From positions 3,782,001-3,846,000 of the forward strand of contig JAKNDB010000109.1 in NCBI GenBank assembly GCA_024305405.1: a stretch of DNA of 64,000 nucleotides. The letters run 5' to 3'. The first letter of the stretch is position 1. Each line of letters opens with the position of its first letter. Below the pieces are notes generated by a model. It worked only from the letters and a program-made list of their open reading frames with translations. It did not search any database and was not told where the DNA came from. This document shows, piece after piece, positions 36,464 to 47,626 of this stretch. Position numbers and translations under genes: made by a program. Origin of the DNA: Dirofilaria immitis. Its lineage: Eukaryota > Nematoda > Chromadorea > Rhabditida > Onchocercidae.

Positions 36464-39400
36464 TTAACAAATGTCACTTTGCATCTGTGCAAATCGGTAA
36501 AGATTTGCTCGATAATGATCGAAATCCCGGTCTTCCACAACTTCTATCGTATCGCCTACCGTCCGGACATTTTCTTTAATTTGTTCCCGATCCCATGCTA
36601 TTTCCAGCGTTATCAGTCTACCTGAATTATTTAATACTTCAGTTTTGAATCTTATTAAAATCCGCACGTAAAATCAAAAGTTCCTGCATCAGAGTAACTT
36701 GAAAAAGAGAGACCTAAGTGTCATCAGGATAATCGGCTTTTCAGTTCCTTGCCAAAGTTGTGTTTTTCTGAAGCAACCTATGTAATGGGTAAATCCATGG
36801 TTTTTAAGTATCGGCGAATAAAATAATTTTCTTGTTTGGTTGCTTTCTTATTTAGCACTTTAATTTCTACCATTTATTTGAGACTTAATAAAATAAAAGG
36901 GAATAGGAACTTACTAACCTGATAATTTGGCGTACTTGGATATGAACAAAGGTGGAAGCTCTCTTTCCGGATTATCATATCTTTAGTAGTGATAAGCTCT
37001 GCACCTTGCGTTAATATCTCCCTCAAAAATTTCAATATGCGACCGTAAAATGAAATTAAGGTTTCATTATCTCGCTCCACACATAAGATGAGCATTTTCT
37101 ATAATACCAAGAAATTCAAACCTTAAAAATTGTTGAAAATTTGTGGGGATATCTTGAAAAATAAAAAATTGGTTCTTGATATGTAATCAGCACAATCGTT
37201 TTCTCCGGAATAACTTATTATGATGATTAAAGGATGTCAATTTGTCTGACCTTGCCGGTAGCATTGTTTGCAATAGTATACAAGGGAAGAACTGATTGTT
37301 CAGGAATGAATTGAACATTCTTCACATTTTTAACCATATCCATTTTCTTAATTTTATCATATTCCTGCAATAAATATAAAACAGAATCCTAAATTTTTAT
37401 TAACAAAAGAACTTTTACCATAGAGAGATAAAGTGATGGATTCATTATCAGATGCAGATAGACAGAGTTCTGTACTGGAAACATGAGAGATCTATCAAAA
37501 ACTTTTTCCGGAAATTTATGAACAACTGAAGACTGACATGAATCATTAACGAGAAGTTTCCATAAGGAAACAGACACATACATTTAATTGTCATGAAACT
37601 GAAGCATGCATCAGAGTTCGCTACCATGTTCAGAACATATATTTCAAGGGAAACAAAAATTCCATGATTGATCCATGAATAGTTCTTATGATTCTCGTTC
37701 CAAGGATTTTAAGGGAGAATAGGGCACAGGAAACTGCTACATATTTTTATCATGAGAAATACAACATCAATTTTTATGAGCTCAGAACTTACTGTACAGC
37801 AAATTTCAAAATTAGGAATATCTTCAGGTGTGAAATCGTGTACATTATTCCAGTTATTAGTGAACGGACTAAGTGATGCCCTTGCTATGTGCTCTGAAAA
37901 TATAACTTCTGCGATATTTGTCAAAATTCAAACCTGCTGTACTTGTGATGCTTATCATCATTATCACACAGGATTATTATTTCGATCTAAGAAATTCAGA
38001 AAATTCAATTTTTGTGCTACATAAAAAAAAGATATTTTAAAGCAAGAAAAATGAAAAGTAAACCTTCGAATTTATCATAAGAAAGAGCAAGCGATCGAAA
38101 TCTCATCAATTTACTTGATTCGATGATTGGTTTCGTTGTGCAGAGTAGAAAAACATCGATGTTGATACAATCTCGACTTCGGAACTGTTGACAAATAGTA
38201 AACAAAGTGGTATTCTTGCAGTTCCGGATGAATACGCTGAATCTTTACATTTACAGAATGCTAACAAAGTGTCATTAGGGACTAACGTAGATTTCACAGT
38301 TGTTCTTATGATAAAACACAGGGATTTATGTATTATATGTGGTAAGCCTATACCTTAAGCTTTATAAATTTTTTATTTCCAGTATAAATTGAATACGGTA
38401 TGCAAATCTTTTCGAGGGTACAATCACTGGATCAAAAACATTTTAAATATTTTTAAAAATAAATTTTACTATACTTAAGCATATGAAAATATAAGATATT
38501 GTAGGTAAGGAAGTTTCAAACATATTCAAAAATAGCGAAGATTTTATTTAACCTTCCTTTGCAAGGACCAATCACAATGAGGCACTCCTCACAATCATCA
38601 ACATTGACTGTGGCCAAGTGATCAAGCAGTAATATGCAGCATTCCTGAAATGATTTATCATTGATTAGAGCCAACTTTTTTCTCTTTTCAGGGTACTTTT
38701 TTAATAATCGTTGTCACCGACTTTAATATGTAGAAACTGACTTTACATTTCTCGATAGTAAATTGTTCGCCAGCAATATGGCCGTCCGATTTAATAGCAA
38801 CTTCATCACAGAGACCGACAAAACGATATTGTGCTGGATTGGGTTTTCTCTATCCCTAAATTTTTAATTTTGATAAAATAATATTTAGATTTACTTCTTG
38901 AAATATATAAATTTTCTAAAGAAATTTTTAAAAAAACCACATCTATACATTAAAAAAACGGTTCAGTGCAAATGTCAACTAGCAGGTGCTAAGTTCAACT
39001 GATTTCGTATCCTAAGGCACAAAAACATTTGTTACGGAACATTGAAAGACTTGCCAGTGCAGGAGATCAAATTTTTGACAATAAAGTTACAATATATGTC
39101 TAAATAAGATCACAACAAATATATAAGATAGATAGAACATTTCAGAGTGTTGGGGATAGAATTTGTCAAAATTTGCAAAATGGAAATAAGTAAACAAATG
39201 AATACTTGAAGAGAGGATAAATGCTTACAAAATATTACAATGATTTTAGGTAATAAAGGACCAAAGAAATATAAAGACTTTTTATTAGACGCTGAATTAG
39301 ATTTTTATAATTTTTTAATGTACACCATACGATTTACTGCTTACATTTTAAAACATTTTTGATATTGAATGATAGAAAATTGGATACGTTCAAACATTTC

Positions 39401-40375
39401 GTGCGCATAAACTACTAAATTATCATTAACTAAAGTTAGAGATTTTGAGTTACGAACTGGAATTTATTCAAATTAAGTGAATCGGCATTTATTTAACACC
39501 TGCGAATATACGAAGAATGAAAACTGTCTCACAATCCCAATATACACATTATGGAAATGTTGATTGTTTTACTCTTTAACTTTTTAAAATAGATCTGAAA
39601 AAATAAATCCACTTTACTTTATTTTTATAAATTTTCAATAGAAAAAATTTTTTGCGAACTTTTGCAAAGTTCTTTTCAGCACTTCGAGATATTCCAATTT
39701 CTGATTTTATTTGTAATTAAATAACAAACAATGCTGTATAAATATGATGCGTTAAATATATCGAACAAAAAATTCCTTTAAATTCAGAAAATTCGATGTT
39801 CGATAAAGAAAGCAAAGCGCCAATATATTGAAACATGCATTAAAATTACTGAGAAAGATTTAGTGACAACAGTGTTCATGATATTATATTTATGAGCAAG
39901 ACCATATATCGGGCATAATCATGTCATTTCATCCCACTGCAATTCCGCCTCGCTACCTCTATCGGTTTCTTTCATTTATCACGATTATTGCATGATAAAT
40001 AGAAACCTCTTTCAAATAGATTATTTCAAATTGAAAGAAAAAACCGTTCCAATATCGCACGATAGCGCGTGTAAAATTTTGTGATCAATTAAAGTCTACA
40101 GTATTGTCTTGAAAAATTACTGACTGATCATTTTCTTCCATCTTCTCTTCCACTGAACTTTCTTTCATAATTGTGACAATATTTAATTTGCGTGCTATTC
40201 TCAATAATTGACCAATCACAAAATTTTAATGAATAATGATCGGAGGTAGTAAATCGGTAAATAACAATAAAACCGATTACCAGGAATATTTCCCGCAATC
40301 GTCATTCTTGATGTGATACTGTTCTTCGCGCTTTGAACGCTTGCTAACTGAGCAGCACGAGCGCAATAATAGCAT
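36464..40375 (-). CDS. RP2: XRP2 (retinitis pigmentosa 2) homologue
   Basis: GTPase-activating protein for ARL3, releasing lipidated cargo into cilia. Exons: 40375-40281, 38855-38742, 38644-38553, 38236-38064, 37893-37793, 37532-37419, 37364-37251, 37098-36919, 36621-36464; about 380 aa (human 350). The TBCC beta-helix is clear: RFVGLCDE, GEQFTIEKC, LLLDHLATVNVDDC, VFIRNC, ICQQFRSRDC (with the catalytic Arg region), TTKPIIESS and NNWNNVHDFTPED. The C-terminal NDK-like domain contains ILCVERDNETLISFYG and ends FAQMQSDIC. Corrections: one A in the T-run 38844-38847 (minus AAAA should be AAAAA, restoring WDREKPNP) and one G at the 36919 donor. The start ATG gives MLLLRSCCSVSKRSK, with no Met-Gly-Cys acylation signal. 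The first intron is 1.4 kb. Confidence 0.88.
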
Positions 40376-41677
40376 TAGGAATGACAAATCAACAGATAGT
40401 CTAGGAATAATGTTACAGCAACGAGATTATCTTCTAAACTTCGAAACAAAATTTATTAGAGTATAATACAAACTAATTTGCAAATTGATATGAATAAGAT
40501 GTTGACAATATCGATTATGCTCCTTGTCCAAATTCAGAATCACAGAACTGCTTAAAGATGTGAATGAAGATAACAAGGCAGTGCCGACTCATGATTCGTT
40601 ACCATGGCAATTATTCTGCCGCATATTTGACACCAATTACCAGCAAATTTATGTTATTTTCAATATTAATGAAGGATCCGTTATGCAAATTAATCTGAAG
40701 AGGCATTCAAGCGCTCTAAATGACAAAATGGAAAGGGAAGTGCATTCTTAATCAGCCAGATGAAAAATCAAACAGTAATTGCGGAAACCGTCCAGTCGTA
40801 CACCTTATTATTAAAATTCTTGCTACCTTTGTCTCTGGCAGAAATATATTAGGGAATATGAATTACTGAATCTGTCATTTATTATTCACTTTCAACTAAC
40901 GGGATGACAATTATAAAATTTATATTGACGTACGATAGCATACTTGAATGCTTCAACAGGCTTCTTTCACCAACAACTTCCTTCCCATCATTTCAAAATG
41001 CACCGGCTGCTGAAACAAAAAATTGAATTTATAATAATAAACTGGTGCAACAAAATAAATCGAGTCCTCCAAATTTGTTAAAAATAACTGATCATTCCCT
41101 ACACTTACCAGATTGTGTAAAGTTTAGGAGAAAATGATGAAAATAACGGGAGTTACGATAACTCGACATCGGAATTTTGAAATTTGATATGTTTTAAGAA
41201 TAACAATCTTTGACCACATTCCAAAAACAAAACTAAAATTGTCATATCTTCATCAGGTTGTCAAAAGTTTTCACCATCAATAATTCACCTGAAGGATCAC
41301 ACATTTAACAATAATTTGATTACCAATATGCTTCAGTCATGTTAACATACTTAACAATGATATATGAAAATACGACCAAAAAACTTTAAACCCTTCAAAT
41401 TAAACATCGACTATACGTATATAATGCATGAATGATAAATCCTTTGCACATGAAAAAGGAAGAAAGCGAAATCAAAACATCTGCACAGCTAAGATATGCC
41501 ACACATGTCAAATCTCTTCTAAATATTTTCTATACATAATACCTTCTATCCATAAATAGTCATTACTAAAATAATTGAATATTGTCAAAACATATTCATT
41601 GATTATAAACAAAAATTATAGTTTACTTCCCTCTAAAACGATCATTGCTGTTTGGAAAATCCTTACTAGAGGGCATA
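40376..41677. other. Region between XRP2 and PLCXD
   Basis: A plus-strand open segment (40489-40751) could encode a short secreted protein. It begins MNKMLTISIMLLVQIQ, then continues in another frame with ITELLKDVNEDNKAVPTH and a region ending ALNDKMEREVHS. The two parts need a two-base correction, so the call is weak. The rest is A+T-rich, with no other feature seen. Confidence 0.3.
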
Positions 41678-43190
41678 TTAAGAGAAAACAATATTACAAA
41701 AATCAAAGTGATTAACGAAATCACAGATGATAATATTGAAATAAGAAGGTTCATCGAAGGTAGTAATCCAGGATACAGCTTTTTCCGTACATTTTAATGC
41801 GTATCTTTTTTCAAGAGTAGAAAACGGATGCATCAAAATATCAAACCATTTTACTGTCAAAATTGCTTGTGTCACAAAGAATGCAGTTCTAGGACCTTGT
41901 CTGTGATCTTGCAATGTTCGATTAAGAAATTTAAATAATTTATCATTTCGGCTTACATTAGCATATGGGCTAACAAGACAACTAGAATCCCATATCCAGC
42001 ATGAACTTCGATGCGTTGTAGTTTCTGCTGCTGATACAGCTATTACTTGATAACCCAACTGCCACATATGAGCTAGACTTATCTTAGTTATATCTCCTCC
42101 TCGCAAGCATAATTTTTTACCAAACACATTTTCCACCATTTCCAAAAATTTAATGTATTCACTGCTATTAAAATTATACAAATGGTTGAAATCAAGAATG
42201 ACAATTTCTCTTGAATGAGTATTCAAGAAAATATTTATATATATGAGAAGTTGTTCAATGCAATTACCATAAAGAGCATGTAAAACACGTACTCCATCTA
42301 ATTTAGTAGATAACGGTACTGTAAGCCTAATATCAAAGTAGCGTACACCAGCATAAAGTTGCTTAGTCACTGAAAATCGCTGTGTTGTGGCCCATCGTCG
42401 GATGAAGCGTCGAACCATTCGGAATCGGCCGATTTCTCGAATAAATCGACCTTCGTCATTTGCCACAGGATATTTATCAAATAGCACATGTGTAAACGAA
42501 TCATGAGAGCCTCAAAATAGATGAATAGAGATAGTATATCTGCATTTAGTAAAAAAAAAATTACATCATGTTTTTAAAATAATAGCTTAATAGCTTTTTT
42601 CTGTATGTTCCACCATCGTCGATACTTTTCCAGGGTTCTAGGACGTAAACTAAAACGTGTTGAAGTATGGAATAAATTCGCGCCTCTAATTGCAATCCTT
42701 GTAGTTAAATGATGATGACTACTACTGATAACAATCTACAATAATATACATGATTTAATATACATGATAGATCGCCGAAAATATAAGATAAATAAAAACC
42801 TGGTATAGCAAGGCAAACAAGAGGTTTCCGGGTAATTTCTTCGGGTAGATTACTCATCCAGTATTGACCGCTACACTGAAATACATCGGTTTCCCATGAC
42901 TTTTTCCATTGATACAGTCCTGTAAAGGGAAAATCCAAAAATATTACTGCTTTGGCAATGGTAATATTTGTAATACAACAGATCCCATAACAATAACATG
43001 CTGGAAATGAACAATTTACATTAAAAAATATCGGTGATGGTCTTCAATTCTTTAAAATCTTCAATTCATGGTTAAGATATCATTATGGGCAATACGACCA
43101 CTTTTTATCTCAATGTCCCAGTGATTCAGCCATCTTTATCCTTACACAAATGTCACTGTTATATGCGGCAACACTGTGGAAACGAGCCAT
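41678..43190 (-). CDS. PLCXD: PI-PLC X-domain-containing protein (PLCXD type)
   Basis: Exons: 43190-43146 (ATG at 43190), 42919-42800, 42510-41678; about 332 aa. It carries the X half of phosphoinositide phospholipase C, with both catalytic histidines in place: IPGSHDSFTH and RVLHALYGN. GVRYFDIRLT, EIVILDFNH and the later TTHRSSCWIWDSSCL region also fit the family. It lacks the Y, EF-hand and C2 domains of classical PLC, as PLCXD proteins do. Activity is presumed hydrolysis of inositol phospholipids, though vertebrate members are poorly characterised. The first exon is less sure: joining to exon 2 requires one extra G at the 43146 donor. The stop at 41678 may be premature, since a shifted frame continues SLNMPSSKDFPNSND, and family members usually end in an I-x-LN motif. 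Divergent from PUS7. Confidence 0.85.
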
Positions 43191-43490
43191 TGTTTACGCG
43201 TGAACTACCGCTCTGCGGTTGTTTTAGTAGTAGATAAGGGGTGGATATTGGGCATCCCTTTAACGTCCTTAAAAGTAACTAATACATAAATTAATTTAAC
43301 TCCCTCCCATGCATTGATTCGAAAATCTGCAGATACAATTTCGAGCTACCGGAAGAATTCATAATACCTCATTCATTGATCTTTTTGCTATTGGTTGGTT
43401 TATAGTATTCGGTTAATTGCTCTATTTGTCGTCGAGGGGAAAAGGATTTTTTGAGAAATGTATTAAATTAACTGTAGTGATAGAGTTTAA

Positions 43491-46400
43491 ATGGATAAAA
43501 GGCAAGTTTGACAATTAGATCGTGTCGTGGAATCATTCAGGAAAGTCCTTCCTGAACTTTCGTAAAACATTTATAGAATTTGGCGGAGTTTACAAGATAT
43601 TTCCAACTTTGTGTAAAACATTGCTATCAGCAGATGAAAAGTTATTAGTTTCGCATCCAGCGAAAAATTTACCTGCAGTGATGCAGAGATTTCCAGTTTT
43701 TTCGTAGAAAAGTTAGAGCGAAAATTTCAGAAGTGTGAAAGGTATAAGGTGTTGAAAAGATTTTCACGCAGCAAGATTACTTGAAGGAAATGGAGGAGGA
43801 TTTCTTCATTACAGAATATGTAAGCTGCGAACGAAATGAGCTGAAATGTATGATTAAAAAGTTATATTCAGATTTTATTGTCAATGAAATTACTCCAGAT
43901 GGAACCATTCTTGGTAAGTTTGCTCTATAAATTGCCATGATTGATCATCTATTATTATCCTCGTCTATCGCGAATGATATTATATTTTGATGAAGATTGA
44001 TACATAGTTCGGAGTGTTAGCGATATTTCTCGTAGCAGTACTCACATAATCTATTATATTGTATTTCTGCATCACTAAAAAGTTTCCTACGGTATATGTT
44101 GTGCAATATTCGACGAATTTATCATCATTGAGAAAAACGACTGACTAAGAAGAACAATGAGGACATTCATATTATTTTTTACATAGTAATTCTCTACTAG
44201 GTATTTTCTTCAGATATGTCTTTGCCGTGCGCAACGAAAACGGTCATCGAAAATAAAGATTTAAAGAATAGATGGACAGACATGAATGACATGCCTGTTC
44301 CAGAAAGTATTTCGCAAGAGCTGGTTTCGAAAATCGATGCTCTTCTCAAAGATGAAATCAATGTTGTCGAAATACCGACTAAAGTTGGCGCGGATTTTGT
44401 TTTTAGCTTGATTTCTTATAAAATTTACTCTCCATAGCGATCACTATATGAATGAAATGTCTGTTCTATCATATTTTACTCATTCAGGATATGGATAAGC
44501 AAAATCGTGCCCTCATACATAAGTGGGTTCGTAATCGATATCATGGCCTTCTGGATTCTCAAACAGTTACTAGTGCAGTCCGAATCTTCGTACCGGATAA
44601 GCGAAATAGGTAGTTTATTGTCTACACTTCTTATTGGGATCACATTCATTGGTTTTTAATCTTAGTTTTGCATTATAAACCGTCATCCTCTTATCTATCA
44701 TTTTCTATGTCTTTTTAGATTTTCTTCATATTAGCGAAATGTCCTTAATTTCCAGACATTTTATTGTAGAAAAAGAAGAACTTGGCCAGCAGATCGCCCC
44801 AACTACGTTCATTTCACACTATGTAAAGAAAATAAAGATACACATTATGCACTTTCTGTGATTTCTAAATTTTTAGGGTAAGTTTTTGTGTCTTGCAACA
44901 TTTCTTGTTTTGAAATATTAGATAGCTATCATCGAAACAGAATTTAGGGTAAAAATTTCATCATTTGGTATTTGTGGTACAAAGGATCGTCGAGCTCTTA
45001 CAACACAACGAGTATCGTTGTATCGATGTGAAATTGAGCGGTTGCAACAGCTTAACACGAAGCTACGTGGCATAAGGCTCACTGATTTCACTTCAAATTC
45101 AGAACCATGCAAATTGGGTAATCTTTGGGAAACAGATTCAAAATTATTTTAAGGTTATCTGTTTCATGCATTCTTTCATGATTTTTTTGTAATTTTTAGC
45201 TTAACAATCGGAACTACTTTATGCATAATGTAACATAACCTACCTTTGCTTGAAAAATGTTCAATACACAATCATGCAATTGTAGAGATGTGCATCCATT
45301 CAACGAAGCTGATTTGATCGATAGGATTGAAGATTTCAAATCAAACGGTTTTATCAATTATTTCGGAACTCAGCGTTTTGGTTCATGTGCTTCTAATACT
45401 GCTGAGATTGGAATTGCAATTCTGAAAAAACAGTGGGAAGTTGCATTGAAAGCCATTCTGAAACCACGGAATACATACGGTAAGAAGTTATTTCTTCTAG
45501 ATGAATTTTGGAAATTCTGTGCTCCAGCTAGAATCTATTTTCTATAATGGTCTTTAGGGAGTATTCGAGAAGCTCTAGATGAATGGAATAAATCAGGAAA
45601 CGCTTCTGCTGCCCTGAAAAAGCTCACAGGCACTCAAGTAAATGTGTTTGGTATTTTTATGGAAACGATAATAAATATCTCAAGTTTTAACATTATTTTC
45701 AACAAATTCGAGAACTGGAAATTTTTGGGATAAAGCAACAGATTAAGTTCTTATAAGAAATATTCATTATTTCAATGATTCCAGGCATATGCTACTATCG
45801 AGGGTCAACTTTTATCATCTCTTAGCAAGAATAAGTGCAATTATCATGCTTCTCTGTTAAAGTTAGCTCGGAATACACGCAGTCTTTATGTTCATGCATA
45901 CCAGAGCTTGTTATGGAATAAGGTATTTATTTGCTCATTCTTAATGCCAGATCTATGACTTTTATATCCGCTGTTCATTTTGATTTCTTTTGAAAACTAC
46001 AGCGAGTGAGCTAAGCATTCTTAGGATTCATTCGCATGTGTATTTTCGAACATGATAAGTATGCATGCTGAAGATTATAGCATTCCGAATTGTTTAAAGG
46101 TTGTTACTCGACGAGTGAAAAACAAGGGATTTCGTGCAATGACCGGTGACTTAAATGTTCAAGGTCAAGAAATAAAAGATTTTGAAAACGAGGAAGTAGC
46201 TTTACCTCTGATATCAGGATCTGTTAGATTTCCCGATAACGAAGGTTCCTCTCGATTTTCATTGTTTGAAACAGAGAATTGAATGGTTTTTTTAGCCAAA
46301 AACTTACTGGTTTTATTTTTAAGTGCTGGCAACAGTTTATATTATGGTCATTTTCATTAACAAATTTTCCGGTCTTATTGGATAAAATCTGATAAAAAGT

Positions 46401-47202
46401 AACGTTCTCGACCTAACTCTTGTGAATGAATCAGAATGTTTAATAAGTTAACTTTTAATGACATGCGTATTGCGATTATTATGAATGTTTTTTTTTCAGT
46501 CCAGGATTGGTATGCAGAAATAATGGCTGAGGACGACGTAACTATAGCGATGTTCGAAGCATTAGAAAAATATGTTTATTAATTTTTTTTGCGGAACAAA
46601 AGTAAATAGGCTTTTCCTGCTTCATCATTTGTCTGAATTTGTAGTTAAATACCAGTAATTAATTTGATTTATTGCCAAACACTTATACTTTTTGTAGGCA
46701 ATGCGCATTAGGTGTTGTGATGCGCCCTCTTATTACCAAACCACAGGATGTCAAATATAAAATACTGACCTATCCGGAAACCGATACAAAATTGCAGGCA
46801 GATCTTGAAGGAGATATAGATTCAGAAAGTATTGGGACCGGCAACTTCCATGCAATAGCTTTAGAGTTTTCATTGCCCTCTGGTTCTTACGCTACCATCG
46901 CTTTACGCGAAATCACAAGGTATGATGTTGGATATTCAAAATGGTTATTCAGTAGTTGAAATTTCTGCAAATATTTCTATGTAATGTTCCGTTCATTAGT
47001 ATTAATTACCGTATAATTATGAATGAAGTAGTCTGTTAGACTTTGCTTCACATTTCAATAAAGTTGTGACTTGTGTTTAAGAGTGCTAAAAATTTCACCA
47101 TAATACGTCATGAAATTTTTTTTCAGGTGTGGTATGAGTAAATTGGCCCAAATATCCATGGCTCAGGATAAAAGGATTTTATTGCAATTGTTTAGAACTT
47201 AA
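43491..47202 (+). CDS. PUS7: Pseudouridylate synthase 7 (TruD family)
   Basis: Makes pseudouridine in tRNA and some mRNA. Exons: 43491-43505 (tentative, MDKRQ), 43731-43913, 44214-44383, 44488-44609, 44756-44877, 44948-45153, 45286-45479, 45558-45637, 45785-45922, 46100-46244, 46500-46573, 46698-46919, 47127-47202. From the ATG at 43790 it is about 558 aa. Key features are YSDFIVNEI, the catalytic-loop motif GTKDRRALTTQ (Asp as nucleophile), GFINYFGTQRFG, YVHAYQSLLWN and the C-terminal LPSGSYATIALREIT. Corrections: one A in 44770-44774, one G in 45127-45129, two bases near 46710. If the first two exons are used, one T is also needed near 43780. The upstream exon would extend the N-terminus with a basic stretch. 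Confidence 0.9.
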
Positions 47203-47626
47203 GGAAATATTATATGTGAATGACTGCAAGTAAACTGTTATTACTGACGTTTAATGTTTCTTGTAATAGCGAAACACTATATGATAAGAATATATATGAT
47301 AAGAATCGAAAATTTGTTGTGCTGATGATAAATAAAGTTCATGATTTTTCTTTTTCCGAATAGTTGTCGCCATTCAATAGTGAATACTTTTTGGAAAGTT
47401 CATTTTTAATTTCGATTCATTCGTAATGTTCACAGTGATGTCTTATTCAGGATTCATTTATATTAAATTAAAATCTTCGATTTTTGAAAAGATTATTGTT
47501 GCTGAGCTGCTCAAAAGCATATCCCGTTTAGTTCCATGTGTTTTTGTATTCGGCGTAATCATTTTAAATTCGGTTTTTCTAGAGATGTTGCAGATTCTAA
47601 ATAGTACGGCAACTTAAGTCTTGGAT
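47203..47626. other. Short gap between PUS7 and FBXO7
   Basis: 424 nt on the same strand. AATAAA at about 47329 may serve PUS7. The spacing would fit an operon with trans-splicing of FBXO7, but no clear SL acceptor could be proven. Confidence 0.35.
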
